Assembly: GCA_026003235.1 (NCBI GenBank)
Contig: BPGW01000010.1
Location: forward strand, 1 to 40,942
DNA from: Bacteroidia bacterium
GTDB taxonomy: Bacteria; Bacteroidota; Bacteroidia; SpSt-205
DNA length: 40,942 nt
Direction: 5' to 3'
Numbering within the stretch: position 1 is the stretch's first letter; each line of letters opens with the position of its first letter. The notes beneath the pieces were generated by a model. The model saw nothing but the letters and a program-made list of their open reading frames with translations, ran no database searches and was not told the DNA's origin. Positions 1 to 11,703 of the stretch are shown here, piece by piece. A program made the translations under genes and the position numbers.

Positions 1-547
1 GCTTAAGGAGTCGGGCGACCTGTACAAGCTGTTGGCTGAACGGCTCAGTAAGAAGCTGCGTGAGCCTATTTCGCCGGATCGGGTAGAGACCCTCTGGCGT
101 AAACTACCGCAAGCAGAGCCGGCCGTCCAGGGAGACCCGAGAGGGGAACCTTCCCCTTCCACAGCGCCGCCCAGCTCCCCTGAATCGCCCCGATGGCATC
201 TCTGGTACAAAGGAAAGCAGCTTAGCCACCGAAAACTACGAGGACTTATAATGGATCTCTTCTGCCATATCGCTCAGGAGAAACCAGACTTTCTGGAAGG
301 TTTTTACCTTTCGCCTTACAATGGAGGCCATGCTCGTAAGTATATAGCCAGAAGCCCAGAAGACTTATACAAGGGCAGCAAAATGCCCCAGCCGGAAAAG
401 CATGCCGTGAGGTTGCCTTGCACGCGGGAGGAGTGGTACCTGATGGTGAACTTTGGGGAGGAAACCGCGCGCACGATAGTGGAGAAAGTGAGCCGGTACT
501 TAGGGCTGCCGTTTGGGCAGGAGGAGGGGCTCAAGGTGGGTTGGTGA
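1..547 (+). CDS. Unrecognised protein, 3' part only
   Basis: An open frame enters from the left edge (codons begin at base 2) and stops at the TGA at 545-547. About 181 residues are visible and no start is inside the window. A TTG at 32 could be read as a start, but the frame is open upstream, so the gene is most likely truncated by the window edge. The visible part has a charged N-terminal stretch, a Pro/Ser-rich linker at about residues 45-65, and a compact C-terminal region with Trp/Tyr-rich segments (RWHLWYKGK, EEWYLMVNFGEETA). I do not recognise the family. It ends 37 nt before the next gene, which has its own promoter. Confidence 0.6.
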   Translation, partial: LKESGDLYKLLAERLSKKLREPISPDRVETLWRKLPQAEPAVQGDPRGEPSPSTAPPSSPESPRWHLWYKGKQLSHRKLRGLIMDLFCHIAQEKPDFLEGFYLSPYNGGHARKYIARSPEDLYKGSKMPQPEKHAVRLPCTREEWYLMVNFGEETARTIVEKVSRYLGLPFGQEEGLKVGW

Positions 548-572
548 GGGGAGCTTCCGGGGGAAAAAGTGG

Positions 573-580
573 TATTTTTG
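573..580 (+). promoter_or_regulatory. -7 promoter element TATTTTTG
   Basis: Exact match to the Bacteroidota TAnnTTTG element, three bases before the ATG at 584. It supports that start over the GTG at 569 and implies a leaderless or nearly leaderless mRNA. Confidence 0.6.
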
Positions 581-583
581 GGT

Positions 584-1633
584 ATGGATCCTGCGCAGCT
601 GCAGGCCCTGGCTCAACGGCATGGGCTGGTTTTAGAGCCGGCGTGGCTGGCGTTTTTGGCTGATCTACTCAAGGCAGCTCCTCCTGGCGGCGAAGCTTGG
701 CTTGTGGAACTGCTCAACAAGCGCTTTGAGGAGGTGCTGCAGTTTTTAGAGCGCCGCTTTGAGCAGATGGAGAAGCAGGCCCAAGAACGGCACGCGGCCC
801 TTCTGCGAGAAATGGAGCAGCGCTTTGCCGCCCAGCATCAGCGGTTTGAGGCCGTGCTGCGGGAGCTGGACAAGCGCTTTGAGGCGCAGGATCAGCGGAT
901 GCAGGAGGGTTTTGCGGCCATGCTACGGGAGCTGGACAAGCGGTTGGAAGCGCAGGACAAACGATTCCAGGAAGGGCTTGCGGCGCTGGCCCGAGAGATG
1001 GACAGGCGCTTTTGAAGCCCTGCAGCGGGAGATGGATCAGCGGTTTGCGGCGGTGCTGCGGGAGCTGGATAAGCGCTTTGAGGCGCAGGAGCAGCGTTTT
1101 GCGGCGATAAAGGAGCTGTTTGCTCGCGCAGGAGCAGCGGATGCAGGAGGGTCTTGCGGCCGTGCTGCGAGAGCTGGACAAGCGCTTGGAGGCGCAGGAC
1201 AAACGATTCTTCCAGGAGGGGCTTGCGGCGCTGGTCCCGAGAGATGGATCAGCGGTTTGCGGCGGTGCTGCGGGAGCTGGATAAGCGCTTTGAGGCGCAG
1301 GAGCAGCGTTTTGCGGCGATAAAGGAGCTGTTTGCCGCGCAGGAGCAGCGGATGCAGGAGGGTTTTGCGGCGGTGCTGCGAGAGCTGGATAAGCGGTTGG
1401 AAGCGCAGGAAAAACGATTCCAGGAGGGGCTTGCGGCGCTGGTCCGAGAGATGGACAAGCGCTTTGAGGCCCAGCAGCGGGAGATGGACAAGCGGTTTGA
1501 GGCCTTGCAGCGAGAGATGGGGCTCTTGCGGGAGGTGTTTGATCGGCGGTTTCGGCAGCTACAATGGGTGCTTAGCTTGTGGTTGGGGCTGCTGGCGGGC
1601 CTGATGAGCCTCTTGGCGTATTTGCGGCCGTAG
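584..1633 (+). CDS. Coiled-coil protein with C-terminal membrane anchor, disrupted by three +1 shifts
   Basis: The start ATG at 584 is chosen because TATTTTTG lies just before it. A short N-terminal domain (about residues 1-45) is followed by a long heptad-like coiled coil built from repeats of the type ELDKRFEAQDKR and MQEGFAAVLR. A single C-terminal transmembrane segment (about 1565-1625, WLGLLAGLMSLLAYL) follows. Comparing repeat copies shows three extra bases: T in the run 1010-1013, T at 1124, and C in 1236-1238. There is also an in-frame 3-base insertion near 1208-1212. The three +1 shifts cancel, so the repeat pattern returns to the starting frame; the corrected product would be about 348 residues. 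Function is unknown; tail-anchored coiled coils are often structural or tethering. The 3' end overlaps the convergent dehydrogenase gene by 62 bp. Confidence 0.6.
1029..1123 (+). repeat. 95-bp perfect direct repeat, copy A
   Basis: Identical base for base to 1241-1335, offset 212 bp, inside the coiled-coil coding region. The copies end where copy A has an extra T at 1124. Such internal identity allows slippage and also makes assembly error more likely. Confidence 0.85.
1241..1335 (+). repeat. 95-bp perfect direct repeat, copy B
   Basis: Second copy of the repeat at 1029-1123. It is read in a different frame from copy A because of the intervening +1 insertions, although the same peptide (REMDQRFAAVLRELDKRF) is encoded in each copy's own frame. 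Confidence 0.85.
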
Positions 1634-2420
1634 GATAGAGGTAAAAACCTTGGCCGGTTTTGCGGCCGAGATGCCCTGCCGCTATCTTCTGGGCTTGCAA
1701 CCACGAGGGGCGAAAGCGAACCGGATACCCCAAGCCTTCCCACACGGCTTGCGTTACCGAGTGGTTGACCTCTACCCCAATCAGGTCCATCAGCCGGAAA
1801 GGCCCCATCCGAAACCCCAGCCCCTCCATCAGCTGGTCTATGACTTCAGGGGACACCCCACCCTCAGCTGCCCGCAGCGCTTCTACATAGTAAGGCCGAG
1901 CTATCCGGTTTACCAGAAAGCCGGGCAGGTCAGGCGCGATCACCGGCACTTTACCCCAGGCCCGTAGGAGGGTCAGGCTGCGGTGAACCGCCTCTTCGGT
2001 GGTGAAGGCTGTCGGGATCACCTCTACGAGCGGCATGCGCGGCGCCGGATTGAAGAAGTGCCAGCCCAAAAAGCGGCTTCGGTAAGGCAGATCCCGCCCC
2101 AGCGCATGGACACTCAAAGCCGACGTGTTGGTGGCTACTAAGCTGGTGGGCCCCACCCATGGCACGATCTGAGCAAAAAGGGCCTTCTTGCGCGCCAGGT
2201 CTTCGGGGATGGCCTCAATCCACACCTCCGCGCCGGCCAGCTGGGTTAGCTCCCCCGTGATGGCCAGTTGGGCACCAGGCAAGCGTTCCCGCAAAGCCGC
2301 CTCAGCCGCAGCGCGCACCTCCGCTACCGGTTCATACATTACCACGGCCTCCCCTGCGCGGGCTACTACCTCCGCAATCCCCCGGCCCATCGTTCCCGCC
2401 CCAAGAATCCCTACCCGCAT
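1572..2420 (-). CDS. 3-hydroxyacyl-CoA (3-hydroxybutyryl-CoA type) dehydrogenase
   Basis: About 282 residues. It oxidises 3-hydroxyacyl-CoA to 3-oxoacyl-CoA with NAD(P), as in fatty acid, butyrate or phenylacetate routes. The N-terminal Rossmann fold shows the dinucleotide loop (MRVGILGAGTMGRGIA, residues 1-16). The catalytic-domain signatures GWHFFNPAPRMPLVEVI and the C-terminal HLGRKTGQGFYLY are typical of the family. The last 20 or so residues are a low-complexity tail. The open frame continues far upstream, but the Met at 2420 gives the normal family start and has TACCTTTG four bases before it. It is a monocistronic minus-strand gene, so the exact substrate (paaH, hbd or fadB-like) cannot be decided from context. 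Confidence 0.9.
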   Translation of the reverse strand: MRVGILGAGTMGRGIAEVVARAGEAVVMYEPVAEVRAAAEAALRERLPGAQLAITGELTQLAGAEVWIEAIPEDLARKKALFAQIVPWVGPTSLVATNTSALSVHALGRDLPYRSRFLGWHFFNPAPRMPLVEVIPTAFTTEEAVHRSLTLLRAWGKVPVIAPDLPGFLVNRIARPYYVEALRAAEGGVSPEVIDQLMEGLGFRMGPFRLMDLIGVEVNHSVTQAVWEGLGYPVRFRPSWLQAQKIAAGHLGRKTGQGFYLYPTAANTPRGSSGPPAAPTTS

Positions 2421-2424
2421 CGCC

Positions 2425-2432
2425 CAAAGGTA
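2425..2432 (-). promoter_or_regulatory. -7 promoter element TACCTTTG (minus strand)
   Basis: Read on the minus strand this is TACCTTTG, then GGCG, then the ATG of the dehydrogenase at 2420. It is an exact TAnnTTTG match and fixes the start. Confidence 0.65.
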
Positions 2433-2555
2433 AGCGATCTCCCCTTCTTCGCCTACCTCCATAGGCACTTTTGCCCAGCCCACGTCCAGCACCCATACCC
2501 ATCCCTCGCCTACGCCTGCCTTAACCCCCTTGCAAAATAGATCCGCGATTTTTAT

Positions 2556-2563
2556 TACCTTTG
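2556..2563 (+). promoter_or_regulatory. -7 promoter element TACCTTTG
   Basis: Exact TAnnTTTG match four bases before the ATG at 2568. A TTG at 2530-2532, 23 bp upstream, could be the -33 element. Confidence 0.65.
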
Positions 2564-2567
2564 TAGT

Positions 2568-4247
2568 ATGCGGATACGCGCGTTCGTGCTCAGCGGACTG
2601 GCTTGCTGCAGCGTGAGCCTGAGGGCTCAAAATGTCGGTATCGGGACGGCTACTCCCACAGAGCGCCTCCATGTGGCAGGTAACCTGCGGTTGGATGGGG
2701 CCTTCATGCCGGGGAACCAGCCTGGGGCTAATGGGAATATCCTCCTCTCGGCCGGGGCCGGGGTGCCGCCCGTCTGGCTGCCCAATGGCGCTCTCGGGAA
2801 TATCCTTATCATCGGTCCGACAGGAACCCCTACCTGGGCTCCCAACCCCATCTGCGCCAGCCCTACCCAAGATCGCCACCTGCGCGTCGCCGCCACCGCA
2901 CCCACCCTCTCCGTCTGCAACTCCACCCTCGCCGAAAATGCCAACGGCAACATCTGGAACGCTGACGGAAACGCGGCTCCAATCGCCGGCGGGGATAAGT
3001 TCGAGATCATCGCCACGGCGACTTTCCCCTACGCGATCAATGGGTATGCGGGGATGGGATAGGCGTCTATGGCCAGGCCACCGGCGCAAATGGGTGGGGT
3101 GTAGCAGGCTTTACCAACCAAGCCACAGGGATCGGCGTCGTGGGGGTCAATCTGAATCCCAATGGAACGGCCGGCTACTTCGAGAATTTCGCTGCGGCGG
3201 GGGCGGGGGCCGGAGATGGTCTGCTCGCAATTACCCGTCAGAGCGGCGGCTTTGCCGTGTGGGGAGCCCACCTGAATACTACGGGAGGGACGGCGGTGGT
3301 GGGCTACAACAGCGCTACTGCGATTTATCCTGGCGGGAGGGCAGGCGGCGCTTTTACAGGGAATAATGTGGGTGTAGCCGGCTACGCAGCGACCAATACG
3401 GGCATAGCCGGCCAGTTCACCTTTGCTCCGGGCATCGCTGCGGGTACAGCGCAAGGATTTGCCATTTTTTTCCCAGTCGGCTCAGCGGGGCGGGGCTACT
3501 ATAGCCGCCGAAATGGGTACGGGTCTGGTGAGTTTTTTCCCCAACGCTGTGGTGAGCGCTTATCATGAGGGAGGCAATGGCCCAGGAGGGGAGGCGCCTG
3601 TCGGTGTGATTGGAAGTGTGCCTGCTAATAGTGGTGGCCAGGGGGTATTCGGTCAAAACACCGGTAATGCAGGTACGGACTACGCCGTCTATGCCCAGGG
3701 TAGATTCGCTGCAAGCGGGGCGAAAGCCTTCCTAATAGATCATCCTCTCGATCCTGAGAATAAATACCTATCGCACTTCTGTACGGAGGGTCCTGAGCCG
3801 TACAACCTCTACCGGGGGGTGGTGACGACGGATGCGCAGGGGCGAGCCGTCGTAGAGCTGCCCGCTTACTTTGAGGCTATCAATCGGGACTATACCTATC
3901 ACCTTACGCCTATCGGGACCTTTGCGCAAGCCGTCGTGGTGGAGGAAATCCACAACAACCGCTTCGTCATCCAGACCGACAAGCCGAATGTGAAGGTCTC
4001 GTGGATGGTGCTCGCGGTCCGGGACGACATCTATGCGCGTCATTTTGCCAGTCCAGCGGAGGTAGAAAAGCCGCCCCACCAGAAAGGAAAATACCTCATC
4101 CCAGCGCTGTACGGTAAGGGCCCTGAGTACGCCATTTTCCAGACCGTGAAGGTAGAGGCTCCTGCGGCGCAGGTGCGTGCGGTACCGGAAGAGGGGAAAC
4201 GGCTTCGTCTGCCGGAGGAGAAGCTTCGTCGGCTGGAGGGCAAGTAA
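2568..4247 (+). CDS. Exported repeat-rich surface protein, with two homopolymer frameshifts
   Basis: Three overlapping frames join into one product of about 559 residues. A signal peptide ends in LRAQ, before NVGIGTATPTERLHVAG, a motif common at the start of Bacteroidota fibre-like or adhesin-like exported proteins. Gly/Asn/Ala-rich repeats follow (GVAGYAATNTGIAG), then a C-terminal globular region from about 3680 to 4247 (DYTYHLTPIGTFAQAVV). The frame is lost at the G run 3050-3053 (one G too few) and regained at the T run 3465-3471 (one T too many). Correcting both restores continuous repeats with no stop. I see no recognisable type IX secretion C-terminal domain. The role is probably cell-surface or envelope; the substrate or partner is unknown. 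Confidence 0.7.
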
Positions 4248-4274
4248 GGGGTGAGTGCGGGGTGTGTAGGGTTT

Positions 4275-4309
4275 GGGGGCGGGCGGCGCCTGCGGCGCCG
4301 CCCGCCCCC
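4275..4309 (+). terminator. Strong GC hairpin, likely terminator
   Basis: Perfect 16-bp inverted repeat (GGGGGCGGGCGGCGCC and its complement) around a TGC loop, 27 nt after the stop of the exported protein gene and before the katG promoter. The following tract (GCTCCTTTCT) is only partly T-rich, so termination efficiency is uncertain. Confidence 0.65.
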
Positions 4310-4363
4310 GCTCCTTTCTAAACCCGCCCCTCCCCTCCAAAGTCGAACCTACCTTTCGTTTGA

Positions 4364-7826
<3,463 letters not shown>

Positions 7827-7845
7827 GAAAGAGTGGATTCTCAAC

Positions 7846-8481
7846 ATGGCTTTTAATCGCTGGCAGTTCAACCGGCCTAAGTATGTAGGTAGGCTCGCTG
7901 AAGCTATCCGGCGCTGTGCACCTCGCACTGAAGATGAATGGCGGAGCTATTACCTGTAAAATGTCAGACCTGAGGGCCAAATGTTCGGACAAACAATGGA
8001 ACAGCATCTGGAAGAAGTCGGACGCAGACTATTTGTCAAAATAACTGAGCAACTAAGGCTTGAAATAGAAAATGTAACTGAAGAAGATTGTTTGGAATAT
8101 GTCAAACAGGTTGTGTTTCACAGAACATTTGAAGGTTATATGCTTGAAAAGCAGACCATCTATGAGCAGATACAAACAAGGATAGGTTTACCATTGATGC
8201 CAGCGCCGGATGAGTGGGACAGAAAGTACAATGTGGATTTTTATATTGAGGTCAAATCTAAGTATATTGGGATACAAGTAAAGCCCATTTCTTATAAGGA
8301 TTTTGACCATATGGGTAGCTGGAAGGAGTGGATGCATGAGAGTCACAAAGCTTTTGAGGAGAAATGGGGTGGGAAGGTTTTTGTGGTCTTTTCTGTTAGG
8401 CAAGGGGGGAGAAAAGTGGTAGCTAATACAGAGGTTTTTGAAGAGATAGAAGGGGAGATAAGGCGGATCTTATCGTCGTAA
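7846..8481 (+). pseudogene. MjaI-like type II restriction endonuclease interrupted by an in-frame stop
   Basis: One reading frame runs from ATG 7846 to TAA 8479-8481 (211 codons before the final stop). It is broken only by a TAA at codon 38 (7957-7959). The N-terminal piece (FNRWQFNRPKYVGRL) and the longer downstream piece both look like one MjaI-family enzyme. The downstream piece carries the putative PD-(D/E)XK core at VDFYIEVKSKYIGIQVKP. A single change at the first base (for example GAA to TAA) would explain the stop. ATG 7981 could allow reinitiation, giving a 166-residue protein lacking the first 45 residues. The DNA is clearly more AT-rich than its surroundings, a sign of transfer. It ends one base before the convergent glycosyltransferase stop. 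Confidence 0.8.
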
Positions 8482-8482
8482 T

Positions 8483-9463
8483 CTATCTTTCCATTATGCG
8501 CAGGCGTGGGCTTAGGCCGGAGAGGGTAGCGAAGCGTCGGAAGGGGAGGTAGGGGGTACGATCTACTTTTCCTTGGGCGAGGGCGGCAAAAAAGTGCCAA
8601 TGGGCTCGAGCGATGGCGAAGGCGTGACGGGGCTGGCCCCGCAACAGGAAGTACCCTCCCGCCGGGGCATCCAACACAAGCCGCCAAAGGATTCGCCACC
8701 GATCCCCCGGCGCTAAATTCTCATACAAGAGAAGGAGGTTATTGCGAAAGTTGTAAAAAGTTTTGCGGGGGTGGCTTTCAGGCAAGGAGGCTCCGCCTAC
8801 ATGGTAGACGCGACTGCGGGGTTCGTAGACGATGCGCCAACCGGCTCGCTGGAGGCGCCAGCAGAGGTCTATTTCCTCCATGTGCATGAAGTAGTAGGGC
8901 TTGAAGAGCAGGCCGCGCAAGTCTTTCTGTACGGCTGCGGTGCGAAGGAGGAAAGCTGCCCCTCCCACCCAGAAAATGTCCGTAGGCTCGTCGTATTGGC
9001 CGGTGTCTTGCTCGCCTCGGCCTCGGGCCGTGGGGTAGCCCCATCGGTCCAGGAGCCCCCCCGCAGCCCCTGCATACTCAAACGCGGTGCGATCCCTCCA
9101 GGATAGGATTTTAGGCTGGACGGCCCCTACTCTCGGCTCGGCCTCAAGCCGTGCCACAAGCGGCTTGAGCCAGTCAGGCGGCACTTCCACGTCGCTATTG
9201 AGCAGCGCCAGATAGGGGTAAGCTTGCCCAGTTTCCTCAAAAAACCGCTGGTATCCCCCCGCATAACCGAGGTTTTCTTCGTAGCGCCGAACCTGCACAG
9301 CACGAAACCTTTGCGCAATCCACGGCGAGAGGGGCGGCGTGCTGCCATTGTCTATCACCCATACGGTGAAGTCTGGGTAGTCCGTCGCCAGCACCGAAGG
9401 CAGGAACCGTTCAAGCCAGGTTTGGCCTCCATGCGCCAGGATCGCTACAGCCACCGGCGGCAC
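8483..9463 (-). CDS. Glycosyltransferase family 2 (rhamnosyltransferase-like)
   Basis: 326 residues with a GTG start at 9463. This start fits the family N-terminus (VAVAILAHGG...VIDNGS) and has GATATTTG, a near-match to the -7 element, four bases upstream. The frame is open for 58 more codons but that stretch reads into the divergent promoter region and looks like no known domain. GT-A features include DNGS near the N-terminus, LNSDVEVPPDWL (nucleotide-sugar and metal site), and the ED-type region EEIDLCWRLQRAGW. It probably adds a sugar to a surface polysaccharide or glycolipid at the inner face of the cytoplasmic membrane. The acceptor is unknown. Confidence 0.88.
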   Translation of the reverse strand: MPPVAVAILAHGGQTWLERFLPSVLATDYPDFTVWVIDNGSTPPLSPWIAQRFRAVQVRRYEENLGYAGGYQRFFEETGQAYPYLALLNSDVEVPPDWLKPLVARLEAEPRVGAVQPKILSWRDRTAFEYAGAAGGLLDRWGYPTARGRGEQDTGQYDEPTDIFWVGGAAFLLRTAAVQKDLRGLLFKPYYFMHMEEIDLCWRLQRAGWRIVYEPRSRVYHVGGASLPESHPRKTFYNFRNNLLLLYENLAPGDRWRILWRLVLDAPAGGYFLLRGQPRHAFAIARAHWHFFAALAQGKVDRTPYLPFRRFATLSGLSPRLRIMER

Positions 9464-9467
9464 CCGA

Positions 9468-9475
9468 CAAATATC
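9468..9475 (-). promoter_or_regulatory. Probable -7 element GATATTTG (minus strand)
   Basis: Differs from TAnnTTTG only at the first base and lies four bases before the GTG at 9463. It faces away from the promoter at 9517-9524, so the 66-bp gap holds divergent promoters. Confidence 0.4.
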
Positions 9476-9516
9476 TGCACCTGGGGCTTCAAGGCGGTGC
9501 AACGATTTTTGTTTTG

Positions 9517-9524
9517 TACCTTCG
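9517..9524 (+). promoter_or_regulatory. Probable -7 element TACCTTCG
   Basis: One mismatch to TAnnTTTG, five bases before the ATG at 9530 of the DHH phosphoesterase, with T-rich sequence upstream. Confidence 0.45.
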
Positions 9525-9529
9525 TTTGG

Positions 9530-10591
9530 ATGAAGGCTTCGGCGGTAGAGGCGGTCCGAGAGGCGCAGCGGGTCTTTTGTCTGAGCCACCCCAAGCCGGA
9601 TGGGGACGCCGTCGGCTCGCTCCTGGGGCTGTATCATGCGCTGACGGCCCTGGGTAAGCAGGTCGTGCCCGTATTGCCAGACCCCGTGCCGGCGTATCTA
9701 CGGTTTTTGCCCGGGGCGGATAAAATTTGGGCCTGGGCAGAAGCCCCCGAACGCATTGCCCAGGCAGCAGAGGAAGCTGATTTGTTTTTCTGCGTGGACT
9801 TTGGACAGTGGGATCGCATTGCACCAGCCTTGCGGGCCCTCATAGACCCCGAGCGCCTCGTGTGGGTAGACCACCACGCCGACAGCGAACCGCTTAGCCG
9901 TCATTGGAACTTGTGGGACCCCGCCGCCGCGGCCACCTGCGAGCTCCTGTATGCCGACCTGCTGAAGCCGCTGTGTGCTTCTTATTCGGCTTGGCTCCCG
10001 ATGGCCGCACGAATCGCCCTCTATACGGGTTTACTCACCGATACCGGAGGCTTTCGTTTTCGCAGTGTGCGGCCTGCTACCCTGCGCCTTGCCGCCGAAC
10101 TGATAGAGCCGCCCTTCCCCCTGGAAAGCGTGCATCATTATGTGTTTCAGCGCAAAAAGCTTGCTACCCTTCAGCTTCAGAGTCATCTGATCCAAACGCG
10201 GCTGCGGCAAGTGGGAGATTTGCCGGCGCTGGTTTTACCGGTGGAGGCGGCTGTCTTAGAGGCGTTCGGCGCCACTTGGGAGGATATAGAGACGCTGCCT
10301 ACTCAGCTCCTTGCGTTGGAAGGCACCCTGTTGGTGGCGGTGATCAAAGAGTACCCCGAAGCGGTACGCCTCAGCCTGCGCAGCGTGGGGGACTTTCCTT
10401 GCCATGAGCTGGCTAAGGAATTTGACGCGGGGGGCGGGCATCGCAACGCCGCCGGAGCTACCCTCTACCGGCCCTTCGCCGAAGCCGTAGCTTTCACCGA
10501 ACATCTCATCCAAACGAAATATGCCGAGAGCCTTCGTGAGCATTACCGCGCTTTTCTGGCTAAGCTGGAGCTGCAAGAGCAGTTCGGATAA
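9530..10591 (+). CDS. nrnA: DHH/DHHA1 phosphoesterase, NrnA-like oligoribonuclease / pAp phosphatase
   Basis: 353 residues. NrnA-type enzymes degrade short RNA oligonucleotides or dinucleotides and dephosphorylate 3'-phosphoadenosine 5'-phosphate with Mn ions in the cytoplasm. Metal-site motifs are visible: SHPKPDGDAVGS (19-30), VDFGQWD (89-95), the signature DHH at 114-116, and the DHHA1 substrate loop GGGHRNAAG near the C-terminus. The longer open frame upstream is rejected because the promoter-like element lies just before ATG 9530 and the conserved fold begins soon after. It is first in a chain of overlapping genes; its last 71 bp overlap the FKBP lipoprotein gene. Confidence 0.9.
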   Translation: MKASAVEAVREAQRVFCLSHPKPDGDAVGSLLGLYHALTALGKQVVPVLPDPVPAYLRFLPGADKIWAWAEAPERIAQAAEEADLFFCVDFGQWDRIAPALRALIDPERLVWVDHHADSEPLSRHWNLWDPAAAATCELLYADLLKPLCASYSAWLPMAARIALYTGLLTDTGGFRFRSVRPATLRLAAELIEPPFPLESVHHYVFQRKKLATLQLQSHLIQTRLRQVGDLPALVLPVEAAVLEAFGATWEDIETLPTQLLALEGTLLVAVIKEYPEAVRLSLRSVGDFPCHELAKEFDAGGGHRNAAGATLYRPFAEAVAFTEHLIQTKYAESLREHYRAFLAKLELQEQFG

Positions 10592-11006
10592 GACGACGAC
10601 CTTACAGTCGGTACCGCCTGCGCAGCCCGCTCCAGCCAAGTTTGAGCCTTACCCCATTGACTCCACCCAACTTCAAACCTTGCCTTCTGGGCTGAAGATC
10701 TACGTACACCGCGCCGGCACCGGCAACCTGCCTAAGCCTGGACAGCGGGTCATCGTGCACTATCATGGCCTGCTTACCGATGGAAGGAAGTTTGACAGCT
10801 CCTACGATCGGGGGCAGCCCTTTGATTTTGTGCTGGGGCAAGGGCAGGTGATCCGAGGATGGGACGAAGGCATAGCGCAACTGCCCGTGGGTTCCCAGGC
10901 TGTGCTCATCGTGCCGCCTGAACTGGGCTATGGCGACCGTGATATGGGGGTGATCCCGCCGGGTTCTACGCTGGTGTTTTATGTGGAGGTGTTGGCGGCT
11001 ATGTAG
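10521..11006 (+). CDS. FKBP-type peptidyl-prolyl cis-trans isomerase, lipoprotein
   Basis: 161 residues. A signal peptide ending in the lipobox-like LSWSC (Cys18) predicts a lipid-anchored envelope protein. A Pro-rich linker and then one FKBP domain (about residues 55-161) follow, with the family signatures VIVHYHGLLTDGRKFDSS, VIRGWDEGIAQLPVG and ELGYGDRDMGVIPPGSTLVFYVEVL. It would speed folding of exported proteins at Xaa-Pro bonds. Although it overlaps the end of nrnA by 71 bp, the start is supported because any later start would lose the signal peptide. It also overlaps the next gene by 26 bp. Confidence 0.9.
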   Translation: MPRAFVSITALFWLSWSCKSSSDKTTTLQSVPPAQPAPAKFEPYPIDSTQLQTLPSGLKIYVHRAGTGNLPKPGQRVIVHYHGLLTDGRKFDSSYDRGQPFDFVLGQGQVIRGWDEGIAQLPVGSQAVLIVPPELGYGDRDMGVIPPGSTLVFYVEVLAAM

Positions 11007-11703
11007 TGGGCTTGTGGTGGGGTGTGCCCAGAGCCTGACGGTGGAACCCCTACCCTATGGGCTGGGGGCTTCCCCTTTCCTGCATACCTACGGGTGGGGG
11101 TTGGGGGTGTACGTACCGGTCTGGAAAACAGCCCGTTCTGGCACTTTCTGGATGGGGGACCTGACCTCTTACCGCACCAAGTACGAAGCTCGCACGCGCT
11201 CGGTGTACCGGGACCAGGGAGGGCGCAATTTCGTCTTGGGCAAGCTCTACTACGCCTATCCTTTCCAGCTTGTGTGGGGCTACCAGTACGTGGTGGCGCC
11301 GCGCACAACCACCAGCGCTATCCAGGTGAGCTTGCAGGGGGGGGCAGGGCCTACTCTCATGCTGCTCAAGCCCTATTACCTTGAGATTGCCGTGCCCATC
11401 TCGGCTACGCAAGCTATCATTCAGGTGGACACTTACGATCCGGCCAAGTATTCTTACTACGACATTGTGGGCGAGGCCGACTTTTACTTGGGCTTTGACA
11501 AGCTGCGGGCGGTGCCAGGGCTGGTGGGTCAAATAGGCTGTATGGTGGATGTAGGCCGTTCGCCTACGCTGATCCGGAGCCTTGCGCTGGGGGTTCGGGT
11601 GCAGGGCTACGCTCAGCCTATCCAAACCTTTTATCCCCAGCCGCCCCGCAGTTGGTGGACCAGTGGGTATTTAGCCTTCTATATTGGCAACGCATGGAAG
11701 TGA
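10981..11703 (+). CDS. Exported, probably outer-membrane protein of unknown function
   Basis: 240 residues. The N-terminus (RLCSGLVVGCAQS) looks like a signal peptide ending in Ala-Gln, as in other exported proteins here. The mature part is rich in alternating aromatic and small residues (YGWGLGVYVPVW, LVWGYQYVVA, GYLAFYIGNAWK), suggesting a small beta-barrel ending near an aromatic C-terminal region. I do not recognise a named family. It overlaps the FKBP gene upstream by 26 bp and plsY downstream by 10 bp, so it is almost certainly co-translated with them. Confidence 0.65.
   Translation: MWRCWRLCSGLVVGCAQSLTVEPLPYGLGASPFLHTYGWGLGVYVPVWKTARSGTFWMGDLTSYRTKYEARTRSVYRDQGGRNFVLGKLYYAYPFQLVWGYQYVVAPRTTTSAIQVSLQGGAGPTLMLLKPYYLEIAVPISATQAIIQVDTYDPAKYSYYDIVGEADFYLGFDKLRAVPGLVGQIGCMVDVGRSPTLIRSLALGVRVQGYAQPIQTFYPQPPRSWWTSGYLAFYIGNAWK

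Noticed and set aside
1572-3089. 505-residue minus frame covering the dehydrogenase and beyond
   Set aside because: Upstream of Met 2420 it antisenses the exported protein gene and its promoter; the dehydrogenase fold starts at 2420.
2568-4247. Type IX secretion C-terminal domain on the exported protein
   Set aside because: The C-terminus (EEKLRRLEGK) lacks the conserved PxGxYxV/KxxxxK-like pattern.
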